Source of the DNA: Granulicella mallensis | Lineage (GTDB): Bacteria > Acidobacteriota > Terriglobia > Terriglobales > Acidobacteriaceae | Assembly: GCF_014203225.1 (NCBI RefSeq) | Contig: NZ_JACHIO010000015.1 | Coordinates: 106,569-170,568, forward strand | Direction of reading: 5' to 3' | DNA: 64,000 nucleotides | Shown here: piece by piece, positions 27,509-35,656 of the stretch | Numbering within the stretch: the stretch's first letter is position 1 | Layout: each line of letters begins with the position of its first letter | Program-made: the position numbers and the translations under genes | The notes under the pieces: model-generated | Seen by the model: the letters and a program-made list of their open reading frames with translations, nothing else | The model's database searches: none | Told to the model about the DNA's origin: nothing

Positions 27509-28819
27509 CTACTCATTAGCAAGCTTCGCCAACGCCAGCGCCAGTACCCGCGTGCCTACCGCAATGGACTCCGGTGTGGAGTACTCGTCCGGCTTGTGCG
27601 AGACGCCCGCACGGCTGGGAATGAAGAGCATGGCGGTGGGTGCGACCGCAGCGATGAAACTCGAATCGTGATACGCGCGGCTGACCATCTTTTTGTAGCC
27701 CACTCCTTCTGCCTTGCAGATCGCCTCGACCGTTTCGACGATGTGCTCGCTGCTCCTGGCGGGAGCGTCGGCATTGACGATCTCTTCCTGCACGCTGACT
27801 CCGCGACGCTGCTCGATCTCTGCGATGTCCGCGTGGAAGGCGCTCAGCACACCGTCACGACGCGCAACATCGGTATCGCGAAGGTCGAGGATCAGGGTGA
27901 CGCGCGAGGGCACTGAATTCACCGCACCCGGATACACGCCGACCATGCCGATGGTGGCGACGGTATCGACGCCGCCGGAGCTCGTGTTGGCTGCGCGTGC
28001 GTGCCGCTCGACGGAGAGAATCATCTCGGCCGCGGCGCACAGGGCATCGCGGCGATCAGGCATCAAGAGTGCTCCGGCATGTCCTCCGAAACCTTCGACT
28101 GTATAGCGATAGCTCGCCGGTGCGGCGATGTTGGTGACGATACCCAGCTCGATCCCTTCGCGCTCCAGCAGCGGGCCCTGCTCGATGTGCAGTTCCACCC
28201 ACGCGTGATAGTGCCCGATAGGCAGTTTCACGCTGGCGAGCGATCCGTGAAAGCCCGCGGCCTGACGCACGTTTGCAAGCGTAAGGCCGGTGGGCGCAGA
28301 GGCGTCGGTCTCAGGCAGGCGGTCGAGCATCCTGTCGGCCGCCTCGGGATCGATGACACCGCCGAGCAGCCGCGAGCCGATGCAGCCGATGCCGAAGCGC
28401 GTGGGCTCCTCGCTGGTGAGCATCAGCAGTTCAATCGCGCGCTTAGGGATGAAACCTGACTCCTTCAACGACCGCATGGCCTCGAGACCGCCGAGAACTC
28501 CGACCGTTCCGTCGTACATGCCCGCATATGGAATCGCATCGGTGTGCGATCCGGTGCCGACCGCGCCGAGGCCCGGGTCGGTCCCTTCCCAGCGCAGGAA
28601 GGTATTGCCCACGGCATCCTCGCGCACCGTAAATCCAGCGGCGAGAACCAGCTCTTTGAGCCAGGCGCGCGCTTCAAGGTCGCGCGGCGTAAACACGATG
28701 CGTGTCACGGCCTGCGTGGTTCCGGGCAGCGGCCTGTCCTGTATCGGCGGGCAATCGGTGATGAGCGCGAGTTGGTCGAGTTCGCGAAGGAGGCGGTCGG
28801 TGTTGATGGTCAGCGTCAT
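27509..28819 (-). CDS. Ureidoglycolate amidohydrolase (plant UAH-like, M20 family)
   Basis: This 436-residue binuclear-metal amidohydrolase is proposed to convert ureidoglycolate to glyoxylate, CO2 and ammonia, the last ureide step. It resembles plant UAH closely in recalled motifs: GSHTDAIPYAGMYDGTVGVLG, PKRAIELLMLTSEEPTRFGI, LHIEQGPLLEREGIELGIVT, AAPASYRYTVEGFGGHAGA and VSRAYHDSSFIAAVAPTAM, ending near SHKPDEYSTPESI. DAIPY in the metal loop and RAYHDS near the C-terminus separate it from the AllC-type paralogue two genes upstream. It is the last gene of the ureide operon, 15 bp after allE. Confidence 0.85.
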   Translation of the reverse strand: MTLTINTDRLLRELDQLALITDCPPIQDRPLPGTTQAVTRIVFTPRDLEARAWLKELVLAAGFTVREDAVGNTFLRWEGTDPGLGAVGTGSHTDAIPYAGMYDGTVGVLGGLEAMRSLKESGFIPKRAIELLMLTSEEPTRFGIGCIGSRLLGGVIDPEAADRMLDRLPETDASAPTGLTLANVRQAAGFHGSLASVKLPIGHYHAWVELHIEQGPLLEREGIELGIVTNIAAPASYRYTVEGFGGHAGALLMPDRRDALCAAAEMILSVERHARAANTSSGGVDTVATIGMVGVYPGAVNSVPSRVTLILDLRDTDVARRDGVLSAFHADIAEIEQRRGVSVQEEIVNADAPARSSEHIVETVEAICKAEGVGYKKMVSRAYHDSSFIAAVAPTAMLFIPSRAGVSHKPDEYSTPESIAVGTRVLALALAKLANE

Positions 28820-28834
28820 ATTTTTTGTCAGGTA

Positions 28835-29596
28835 TTAGACGAGGGTATGCCGATTGAAATCTTTATAGATCAGATATTTCGCAGGCTTCTTGCCGATGGC
28901 CCCAAACCACTGCGGACAATACGGTGCCATCCAGATGAAGTCGCCCGAAGACGTCGGATACCAGCTATCGCCGAGCCGATAGATTCCACCGCCTTCGAGC
29001 ATCAGCAGGCCGTGTTCCATGTAGTGAACTTCGACCTGGTTGAGAGAGGCTCCGGGGGCGTACGTCATGGTGTTGCAGGCGAAATCGAACGAGATGGAAT
29101 CAGGTAGCAGAGCGCGCACCTGGAGGTCTTCATCGCCATTGAGCGCGGTCGCGGGAATCTCCGGCTCGCGACCGATCAGGAACCACGGATAAGGGACTTC
29201 GAGCGCTTCCTGATCGGCTGGATCGAGCGGGAGAAAGGGCTTGTCGATGACCGCGACGCGAGCCTTGGTAACGGCCGTCAGCGTGTGCGGGTAGTCGGTC
29301 GGAAAGTACGCATAGCCGCCGGCCACGAGCGTGTGGGGCTCGGTTTTACCGGGCTCGTCGAGCGTGAGCTCTCCTTCGAGCACGTAGATCAACCGTTGCG
29401 TTGGCCCCTGCGTCAGCGTGCCCTTGGGCTCGAACTCGACGGTCATCTGCGTAAATGCCGCTCCCGCCTGGGGTGCGACGTGCACGATGGCGAGGCCCCC
29501 GCTGAGCCCAGGTAGCGGCGTGCGGATGAAGGTGTCCGGCGTAAGCAGCAGGTGATCGCGGCGATTGGAACTGCGAGTGTGTCCAAGGTTGTGCAT
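28835..29596 (-). CDS. allE: (S)-ureidoglycine aminohydrolase
   Basis: AllE deaminates (S)-ureidoglycine to (S)-ureidoglycolate with release of ammonia. The 253-residue protein is a bicupin: the first cupin includes LIYVLEGELTLDEPGK and AYFPTDYPHTL, the second VEVHYMEHGLLMLEGGGIYRLG with the metal-binding E-x-H/E pattern and GDFIWMAPYCPQWF. The length fits the YlbA/UGlyAH family. It lies between the two M20 amidohydrolase genes, exactly between their steps in the pathway. Confidence 0.92.
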   Translation of the reverse strand: MHNLGHTRSSNRRDHLLLTPDTFIRTPLPGLSGGLAIVHVAPQAGAAFTQMTVEFEPKGTLTQGPTQRLIYVLEGELTLDEPGKTEPHTLVAGGYAYFPTDYPHTLTAVTKARVAVIDKPFLPLDPADQEALEVPYPWFLIGREPEIPATALNGDEDLQVRALLPDSISFDFACNTMTYAPGASLNQVEVHYMEHGLLMLEGGGIYRLGDSWYPTSSGDFIWMAPYCPQWFGAIGKKPAKYLIYKDFNRHTLV

Positions 29597-29621
29597 GGTG
29601 TCCGATTCTAAGCGGTTGGAG

Positions 29622-30866
29622 TTAATGTTTTGCGTGTGGCTTCAGGTGCACCAGCAGGTTAAGCACAGTAGCCAGTGCGGCCTCGACATCTTCTTCACGG
29701 ACGCTCTCGCCCGGATGGTGGCTGAGGCCGCCGGGCGAACGCACAAAGAGCATCGTCGTCGGCACATGCGGAGCGAGGATCATCGCGTCGTGTCCAGCGC
29801 CGGAGAACATCGGCTTCGCATCGTGCCCGGTGCGCTCGGCGGCCTGGTGCAGATGCACGGTGAGCGCGCGATCCATCGGCACGGCCTTTTGCTCCGCCAG
29901 CAGCTTCGCGCGAACGCTGACCCCGCGCAGGGCTCCGGCGGCCTCGGCCTTCGTGAGCAGATGAGCAACGGCTGCGTGGCGTGATTCGTCCTTCGGATGG
30001 CGCACATCGAGTGTGAGGTGCGTCGTGCCGGGGATAACATTCATCGCTCCGGGCAGGGCTTCGATACGTCCAACGGTGGCGACGAGTTGTGTGTGGTCGG
30101 AGGCGTAGCGTTCGACTTCGACGATCCACTGCGCTGCAGCCGCCAGAGCATCGTGACGCAGCGGCATCGGCGTCGTGCCCGCGTGGTTTGCCTGGCCTTC
30201 AAAGGTCAGATTTAGCCGCGACTGTCCGACGATAGTTTCGACGACGGCCAACGAGGCGTTGTCGCTTTCGAGCACAGGGCCCTGCTCGATGTGGACCTCG
30301 AGTGCGGCAAAGGTATTGGGCGCGAGAGGGCAGCTCTGCGCGATGCGGTCGGAATCGAGGCCGAAGTCGCGAAGAGCCTGCGACACGGAGATACCTGCGC
30401 TGTCGGTACGTGCGAGCTGTTCCGCGCTCAACTGGCCGGTGACCGCCAGCGAGGAGAGAAAGGGAAAGCCAAAGCGTACCCCTTCTTCTTCCGAGAAGGC
30501 GATGAGTTCAAGGTGGAAGGGAAGCGGCGTTGCTCCGAGTTCTTCTATCGCCGCCAGGCCCAGCAGTACGCCCAGAGGACCATCAAAGGCCCCTGCGTTG
30601 GGCACGGTATCGATGTGCGAGAAGAGCACCAGTGTCGGCGCATCGGTCTTGGCGGAGCGGCGAACCGCGCGCAGGTTGCCGGCGTCATCGAGGCGCGCTT
30701 CGAGTCCCCCCTGGCGCATCCACCAGGTTAGCAGCGTGTGCGCGTCACGCGTCTTGGGCGAAAGAAACAGGCGCGTCGTCTCGCCGGGAACGTCGCTGAT
30801 ACGCGCCAGCTCGCGGCATCGGGCGATCACTTTAGCAGCACGGGTTGAAATAATCTGGTTCGTCAT
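29622..30866 (-). CDS. allC: Allantoate amidohydrolase (M20 family)
   Basis: AllC hydrolyses allantoate to ureidoglycine, CO2 and ammonia with two divalent metals. The 414-residue protein has FSHIDTVPNAGAFDGPLGVL (metal His/Asp), AFSEEEGVRFGFPFLSSLA (catalytic Glu), LEVHIEQGPVLESDNASLAV, GQANHAGTTPMPLRHDAL in the dimerisation domain and FSGAGHDAMILAPHVPTTM with SHHPGESV at the end. These match AllC rather than UAH. It sits between the uricase gene (14 bp upstream) and allE (25 bp downstream). Confidence 0.88.
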   Translation of the reverse strand: MTNQIISTRAAKVIARCRELARISDVPGETTRLFLSPKTRDAHTLLTWWMRQGGLEARLDDAGNLRAVRRSAKTDAPTLVLFSHIDTVPNAGAFDGPLGVLLGLAAIEELGATPLPFHLELIAFSEEEGVRFGFPFLSSLAVTGQLSAEQLARTDSAGISVSQALRDFGLDSDRIAQSCPLAPNTFAALEVHIEQGPVLESDNASLAVVETIVGQSRLNLTFEGQANHAGTTPMPLRHDALAAAAQWIVEVERYASDHTQLVATVGRIEALPGAMNVIPGTTHLTLDVRHPKDESRHAAVAHLLTKAEAAGALRGVSVRAKLLAEQKAVPMDRALTVHLHQAAERTGHDAKPMFSGAGHDAMILAPHVPTTMLFVRSPGGLSHHPGESVREEDVEAALATVLNLLVHLKPHAKH

Positions 30867-30880
30867 GGCCCACCGTTTTA

Positions 30881-31741
30881 TCAGACACGCCGTACGGTTG
30901 CTTCGATGGTGCCGTGTGGCTCATCGGTTGGAACGAAGATGTGATTCGGGTTCTCCTGCCCAAAGCGGCCCAGGTCGACCAGCAGGTTGTGTTTGTTCGG
31001 CATCAGCATGTAAACCTCGTCGATGATGTCGGTGTGATGCAGTGCCGCCTCGGCCATGGCGTAGAGTGTTTGCTGCACCGACAGCGAATCGTGTTTCGCA
31101 AAGGTCGTGATGAGGATGTCCCGCAGGTGGCCACGAACCTTGTTGAAGTCGATGCCTGCTTCAATTGCAGCTTTCGTGTAAAGCCATTCGGCTTTGACGG
31201 CCGTGGCGAACAGCCGGTCGCTGGTCTCGGGCAGCGTCGTCAGCGAATCTTTGATGAAGCCCATAAAGCCGGATTGCGCGGTCTTGAGCACCGTGAGCCG
31301 CTCGAGCCCGCTGGTAATTGCGAAGGCCTGACCCTGCTGCCGCGAGACCGTTGTGGTCTGCCTCTCGTCCGACCCGCGCATGAAGGCCGTCGGATAGGGC
31401 TGGCCATCGACGGTAAGCCGCTTCCACAGCGTGGACTCGACGCTGACCTCGACGCTCTCGGCCTGCGGGTTGCGCCCCAGCAGGAAGTCGATGAGCTCCT
31501 TGGCATAGTCCTCCATGCTGGTGGCCTTCGACTCTCGCGCGACGTGATAGACCGTGTTCTTCATCGTGTCGGTTGGAAGAATCTTCGCGTTGTCGCCGAG
31601 AGTATGCGCGGTATCGAAGTCGCCGGTGAGCAGGACCTGCACCGTCCACTCGTCAAGGTTGTGATGCTGCTCATGCCTGGTCACACGCATCAGTCGTACG
31701 CGCGATTTGCCATAACGATTGGAGACAAGTTTTACAGGCAT
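30881..31741 (-). CDS. Urate oxidase (cofactor-independent uricase)
   Basis: The 286-residue enzyme oxidises urate to 5-hydroxyisourate with O2, producing H2O2, and needs no metal or flavin. Motifs include NRYGKSRVRLMRV with the conserved Lys near the N-terminus, NAKILPTDTMKNTVYHVAR with the catalytic Thr, and MPNKHNLLVDLGRFG followed by NPNHIFVPTDEPHG. It is the pucL C-domain/uaZ type of bacterial uricase. Start ATG 31741 lies 11 bp from the uraH stop, in the same operon. Confidence 0.95.
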   Translation of the reverse strand: MPVKLVSNRYGKSRVRLMRVTRHEQHHNLDEWTVQVLLTGDFDTAHTLGDNAKILPTDTMKNTVYHVARESKATSMEDYAKELIDFLLGRNPQAESVEVSVESTLWKRLTVDGQPYPTAFMRGSDERQTTTVSRQQGQAFAITSGLERLTVLKTAQSGFMGFIKDSLTTLPETSDRLFATAVKAEWLYTKAAIEAGIDFNKVRGHLRDILITTFAKHDSLSVQQTLYAMAEAALHHTDIIDEVYMLMPNKHNLLVDLGRFGQENPNHIFVPTDEPHGTIEATVRRV

Positions 31742-31752
31742 CTGTGTCCTCT

Positions 31753-32088
31753 TTAACTTCCTCGATAGGTGGTGTAGCCATTGGCCGTCAGCAGCAGAGG
31801 AATGTGATAGTGCTGCGCCGGGTCGGCCACGGCGAAGACGATCTCAATCCAGGGATACAGGCCCATGAGTTTCTGTGCCGAGTAGTACTCCGCGGTCGCG
31901 AAGTTGATCTTGTACGTAGCAGCTTCGAGCGGCGCGTCGCCAAGCAGCGTCTTGCAGCGGCCATCGGAGTCGGTCTGGTCGCGGCCGATCTCGCGCCAGG
32001 TGCCGTCATCGAACTTCGAGAGCGCAAGCGAGACATTCGCCGCGGGGAGGCCGATGGAGGTGTCGAGAATATGTGTTGAAAGTCCCAT
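31753..32088 (-). CDS. uraH: 5-hydroxyisourate hydrolase (transthyretin-like)
   Basis: This 111-residue protein hydrolyses 5-hydroxyisourate to OHCU. It begins LSTHILDTSIGLPAANVSLA with the catalytic His and ends in the family tetrapeptide YRGS. The central IVFAVADPAQHYHIPLLLT carries the second conserved His. Its length matches the single-domain family, and it lies between uraD and the uricase gene, in reverse pathway order on the minus strand. Confidence 0.96.
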   Translation of the reverse strand: MGLSTHILDTSIGLPAANVSLALSKFDDGTWREIGRDQTDSDGRCKTLLGDAPLEAATYKINFATAEYYSAQKLMGLYPWIEIVFAVADPAQHYHIPLLLTANGYTTYRGS

Positions 32089-32119
32089 AAGAAGAAGTCA
32101 CCGGATTGCAGGAAGTTTA

Positions 32120-32650
32120 CTATGCAATGCCCAACCACTTGCGGAGACGGATCTGGGTGATCTGGCGCTGTTGCTCGGTGGCTTCTTTCAGTTCCGTCGC
32201 CGGATCGTTCGCCAGCCGTGCCTGCAGGATAGCCAACATCTCCGCCGCGCTCTTGCCCGTGGCACAGACGATGAAGATGCGGCCGAACTTTTGTTCGTAC
32301 TCCCGGTTCGCTGCGGCAAGCGCCTCCTGCGTTGCCGTGTCGGGATTGGCAGCGCTCTGTTCGCCTGCAGACCACTTCAAACTCTGGGCCGTCGCGGCTT
32401 TGGCCTTGTGTTCGCCGATGCGTGGGTGCGAGTCGAAGGCCTGCTGCCAATCTTTTTCAGGCAGCGCCAGCCATACCTTGTCGGAGGCGGCAAGGAGTTC
32501 CTCTGGCGTGTCGAACGGATAGAGGTTCACGACGCCGAGGGCCCAGGCCAGCGAACCGTTGCAGGGCAGGATGATCTTGGCCGCCGTCTCCTGTTCGAGG
32601 CGGTTCCAGTCTTCCAGCGTTTGATTGACGGGACTTTGCTGGCTCATCAT
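32120..32650 (-). CDS. uraD: OHCU decarboxylase
   Basis: UraD decarboxylates OHCU to (S)-allantoin. The 176-residue product has the signature HPRIGEHKAK with the catalytic His, and NREYEQKFGRIFIVCATGKS, followed by helices ending RQITQIRLRKWLG. ATG 32650 (or the adjacent ATG 32647) is preceded by AGAGAG; a GTG at 32668 is less likely. It is the first gene of the compact minus-strand operon uraD-uraH-uricase-allC-allE-UAH. A long hairpin (32682-32749) lies just upstream of its start. Confidence 0.95.
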   Translation of the reverse strand: MMSQQSPVNQTLEDWNRLEQETAAKIILPCNGSLAWALGVVNLYPFDTPEELLAASDKVWLALPEKDWQQAFDSHPRIGEHKAKAATAQSLKWSAGEQSAANPDTATQEALAAANREYEQKFGRIFIVCATGKSAAEMLAILQARLANDPATELKEATEQQRQITQIRLRKWLGIA

Positions 32651-32681
32651 CACACTCTCTCTGGCCACGATTCTCTCTGCT

Positions 32682-32749
32682 CAGATCCTCGAAGCTCTTG
32701 GCTGATCGAAACCCCGCGGGGCAAGTCAGCTAAGAGCTTCGAGGATCTG
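32682..32749. repeat. 24-bp-stem hairpin upstream of uraD
   Basis: CAGATCCTCGAAGCTCTT (from 32682) pairs with AAGAGCTTCGAGGATCTG (to 32749). The full 24-bp arms have one mismatch and a 20-nt loop. It begins 32 bp upstream of the uraD start, so it could terminate the redoxin transcript, form a leader structure or be a mobile palindrome. Confidence 0.7.
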
Positions 32750-32882
32750 CAAATCCAGATGCAGCAGCCAACGTACTAGCTGAGGATAGACTGGCGCAAA
32801 GACAAGGACAGACAGAGACGTGACGAGAAAGGTGTCCGGGGCGGCCACATGGACGTTACACCCATGTGCCCCCCGGTTTTGG

Positions 32883-33458
32883 TCAACGCTTCGATTCCGC
32901 CCGCTGCAACTCCGTCAAGGTGTCCGCAGCGGTCGTTCTATCACCGTGCCCGCTGCTGATCTTGCGGAAGAACACCCTACCGTGACGATCGATCAGGAAG
33001 GTCGAAGGATAAGCAGTCTCATGCGGCGCATCCCAACGGAGGCCATACTGATTCGTGAATTTGTAGTCAGGGTCAATGACGAGATGGATATTTTCGGGCA
33101 GAGGATTCTGTTTGGCCAGAAACTCTTTTGCATGCAGGTCGAGTTCGGCAGGGGGCCCCGGATAAACCAGTAGTACTTGTGCGCCAGCGCTTGCAAACCC
33201 ACCGGCGTTCTCCACAAAGTCGTGAACCTGACGGACACAATAAGGGCATTGATAACCGGGATATCCACGCAAAACAATCAACACCACGGATGCTTTCTCC
33301 GCGAAGCCGGAGAGCATGACTGGCTTGCCTTCCGGCGTGGATAAGGCGAAATCCGGCGCCTTTTGTCCTATGTCCGGTGTCTGAGCTAGAGCTAGAGAGA
33401 GTTGAGAACCAAATAACAAGCCGAGCGTGAGCATAATCCCAAACTGCCTTCGTAGCAT
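32883..33458 (-). CDS. Exported redoxin/AhpC-TSA-family protein
   Basis: The 191-residue thioredoxin-fold protein begins with a signal peptide (LRRQFGIMLTLGLLFGSQ, ending near ALAQ). Then come GQKAPDFALSTPEGKPVML, the active-site strand VLRGYPGYQCPYCVRQVHDF with a CxxC, and the late RWDAPHETAYPSTFLIDRHG with a cis-Pro-like TYPS. Start ATG 33458 has an excellent GGAGGAG site. It lies inside the ureide block, between allB and uraD; since uricase makes H2O2, a peroxidase role is tempting, but the protein is exported and uricase is cytoplasmic. Confidence 0.85.
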   Translation of the reverse strand: MLRRQFGIMLTLGLLFGSQLSLALAQTPDIGQKAPDFALSTPEGKPVMLSGFAEKASVVLIVLRGYPGYQCPYCVRQVHDFVENAGGFASAGAQVLLVYPGPPAELDLHAKEFLAKQNPLPENIHLVIDPDYKFTNQYGLRWDAPHETAYPSTFLIDRHGRVFFRKISSGHGDRTTAADTLTELQRAESKR

Positions 33459-33588
33459 ACGTCTCCTCCGGATCTTGCAGCGATGCATGTTGGAGCCGAT
33501 TCTTCGCCAAAGGTTACAGTGCAATTCAGATTCACTGAGCCGCAGCCTCAACCTCTTTAGGGTTACTGCAAAGGCGTTGAGGCAACAA

Positions 33589-34992
33589 CTAGGTGAGCGA
33601 ACAGGATAGCGAGTACTCGCGCCCGCGCAGGGCGGCAGGGAACGCACCGGGCCCGGAATGGCTCCGTTCGAACACGCGCTCCCCCCGTAGCCAGGTGGAG
33701 CGCACCACGCCGCGCAAGGTCTCCCCCATGTAGGGCGAGATCGCATGGCGATAGTGCAGCAGCTCAGGCACGACAGTAAAGCTCGCAGACGTATCGAAGG
33801 CGACGAGGTTCGCATGCTTGCCCGGCTCGATGGAGCCGACCTCTGTGCTCAGTCCCGCGAGCCGAGCGGGCGCGGCCGAGGTCCACTCGGCCAGTTGCAG
33901 GAGCGAGAGCCCACGCCGCTCGCACTCTGTCCAGAGCAGGGGCAAGGCAATCGAAAGCGACGCGATGCCGCCCCAGGCCTCGTCGAACCGCCCGGTCTCT
34001 TCGCCAAGCTGCGTCGCCTCAAGCCGCTTCATAGCGGGCGGGCACGGGGAGTGGTCGGTTACGATCAGGTCGATCGTCCCCTCGCTCAGAGCCTCCCATA
34101 GCGCCTCGCGATTGGCCGCGCTGCGAATCGGCGGGGCGCACTTGAACAGCGTGGCTCCATCGGCAATCTCCTCGGCGGCGCAGTGGAGATAGTGGGGGCA
34201 CGTCTCCACCGTCACCGGCAGGCCCTCGCGCCTGGCTGCCGCCAGCATCGGCAGAGCCTTCGCGGTGGAGAGATGCACGATATGCAGGCGGAACCTGTAG
34301 GTTCGGCAGAGTTCGAGCAGCATCTCGATGGCCTCAAGCTCTGCCTCATCCGGCCGCGAGGCGAGATAGGTAGCGTACCGGTGCCAGTCGGCTCCGGAGG
34401 AGTTGAGGTGCGCGACGGCGGTGTTGATGGAAGGCTCAAGCTCGGCGTGCACCAGCAGCGGCAGCCCGGTGCGGACGATATGCGGAAGCGCGAGCTCCAG
34501 GTTGGCACGGTCGATGGCGGTGAAGCCGTCGCAGCCGGGATAGATCAGGAAGCTCTTGAAGCCGGGCACCCCGGCCAGCGCCAGCGGCTCGAGCTCGTGC
34601 TGGTTGCCGTCGACCGCTCCGCCCCAGAGCGCGTAGTCGACCAGGCACTGTCCGCGAGCGGCCTTGCGCTTCGTCTCCAGGGCATCGACGTCCGTTGTCT
34701 CGGGCAGGCAGTTCAATGGCATGTCGACGATCGTCGTAAAGCCACCGGCCGCCGCAGCGCGAGTGGCCGTGGCAAAGCCCTCCCACTCCGTGCGGCCGGG
34801 TTCGTTGATGTGGACATGGGTGTCGACGAGGCCGGGCAGCAGAGCGAAGTCGCCCAGGTCCTCTACGGGTATATCGGATGCGAGCTCGGAGGCGGGCTTT
34901 ATAGCGGCGATGCAATCACCGTCAATGACGACGGCTGCATCGCGCAGACCCTGGGGGGTGATGACGCGTCGCGAATGGAGAGCATGTACCAT
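33589..34992 (-). CDS. allB: Allantoinase
   Basis: AllB hydrolyses (S)-allantoin to allantoate in a binuclear metal centre. The 467-residue protein follows the cyclic-amidohydrolase pattern: LLPGLVDTHVHINEPGRTEW with the HxH metal pair, TTIVDMPLNCLPETT, FKSFLIYPGCDGF where the carboxylated Lys is expected, LHIVHLSTAKALPML and the late metal Asp in LIVTDHSPCPPAMK. It is separated from the six-gene ureide operon by the redoxin gene and is divergent from the guanine deaminase gene. Confidence 0.93.
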   Translation of the reverse strand: MVHALHSRRVITPQGLRDAAVVIDGDCIAAIKPASELASDIPVEDLGDFALLPGLVDTHVHINEPGRTEWEGFATATRAAAAGGFTTIVDMPLNCLPETTDVDALETKRKAARGQCLVDYALWGGAVDGNQHELEPLALAGVPGFKSFLIYPGCDGFTAIDRANLELALPHIVRTGLPLLVHAELEPSINTAVAHLNSSGADWHRYATYLASRPDEAELEAIEMLLELCRTYRFRLHIVHLSTAKALPMLAAARREGLPVTVETCPHYLHCAAEEIADGATLFKCAPPIRSAANREALWEALSEGTIDLIVTDHSPCPPAMKRLEATQLGEETGRFDEAWGGIASLSIALPLLWTECERRGLSLLQLAEWTSAAPARLAGLSTEVGSIEPGKHANLVAFDTSASFTVVPELLHYRHAISPYMGETLRGVVRSTWLRGERVFERSHSGPGAFPAALRGREYSLSCSLT

Positions 34993-35048
34993 GAGGCTGA
35001 TTAGAGCAGCATCGCAGCTACCTGGGCATCGAAAAAATATTGCAATGT

Positions 35049-35069
35049 GGTTTTCATTGGGTGAAAACC
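35049..35069. promoter_or_regulatory. Hairpin in the allB/guanine-deaminase divergent region
   Basis: GGTTTTCA pairs perfectly with TGAAAACC around a TTGGG loop, between the divergent starts of allB (34992) and the deaminase gene (35161). The position suits an operator for a purine-catabolism regulator, but no regulator gene is present nearby. Confidence 0.3.
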
Positions 35070-35160
35070 GCGCAAATACCCCTCTTTCGGCTCTACACTT
35101 ATAACTTACTTACATGCTGCTCCATGTCCTAGGATTCAGGGGCTGAATGGAAACGAATCG

Positions 35161-35634
35161 ATGCAGGGAAGTCCTGAGTTTATGCAGCAGGCTATTCAGC
35201 TTGCGACCGATAACGTTGTCAGCGGCCGCGGCGGCCCGTTTGGAGCCGTCGTCGTCAAAGACGGCAAGGTGATCGCCACGGGCGCCAACCAGGTGACGGC
35301 GACGAACGATCCAACCGCGCACGCCGAGGTCACTGCGATCCGCAATGCCTGTACGGCCCTGGGGCACTTTCAACTGGAGGGCTGCGACGTCTACTCAAGC
35401 TGCGAGCCCTGTCCGATGTGCCTGGCCGCGCTCTACTGGTCGCGCTGCCGTGCCATCTACTACGGCAACTCCGCGGCGGATGCAGCAAAGGTCGGGTTCG
35501 ACGACTCTCGCCTTTACGAAGAAGTGAAGAAGCCTCTGAGCGAGCGCACGATTCCTATTGTTTGCATGCTGCCCGAGCAGGCCTGGGAGAGCTTCGTTGT
35601 GTGGGAGAAGAGCCCGTTCAAAGTGGATTATTGA
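35161..35634 (+). CDS. Guanine deaminase (CDA-fold)
   Basis: This 157-residue cytidine-deaminase-fold enzyme most likely converts guanine to xanthine. The zinc site is visible as PTAHAEVTAIRNAC and SCEPCPMCLAALYWSRC. The C-terminus (DSRLYEEVKKPLSERTIP, then FVVWEKSPFKVDY) resembles Bacillus GuaD, whose tail closes the neighbouring active site, rather than the tRNA deaminase TadA. Its place next to allantoinase supports a purine-salvage/catabolism role. ATG 35161 is the first good start. Homoserine dehydrogenase follows 22 bp later. Confidence 0.85.
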   Translation: MQGSPEFMQQAIQLATDNVVSGRGGPFGAVVVKDGKVIATGANQVTATNDPTAHAEVTAIRNACTALGHFQLEGCDVYSSCEPCPMCLAALYWSRCRAIYYGNSAADAAKVGFDDSRLYEEVKKPLSERTIPIVCMLPEQAWESFVVWEKSPFKVDY

Positions 35635-35656
35635 TTACCGGAATTCAGGGAGAAAA

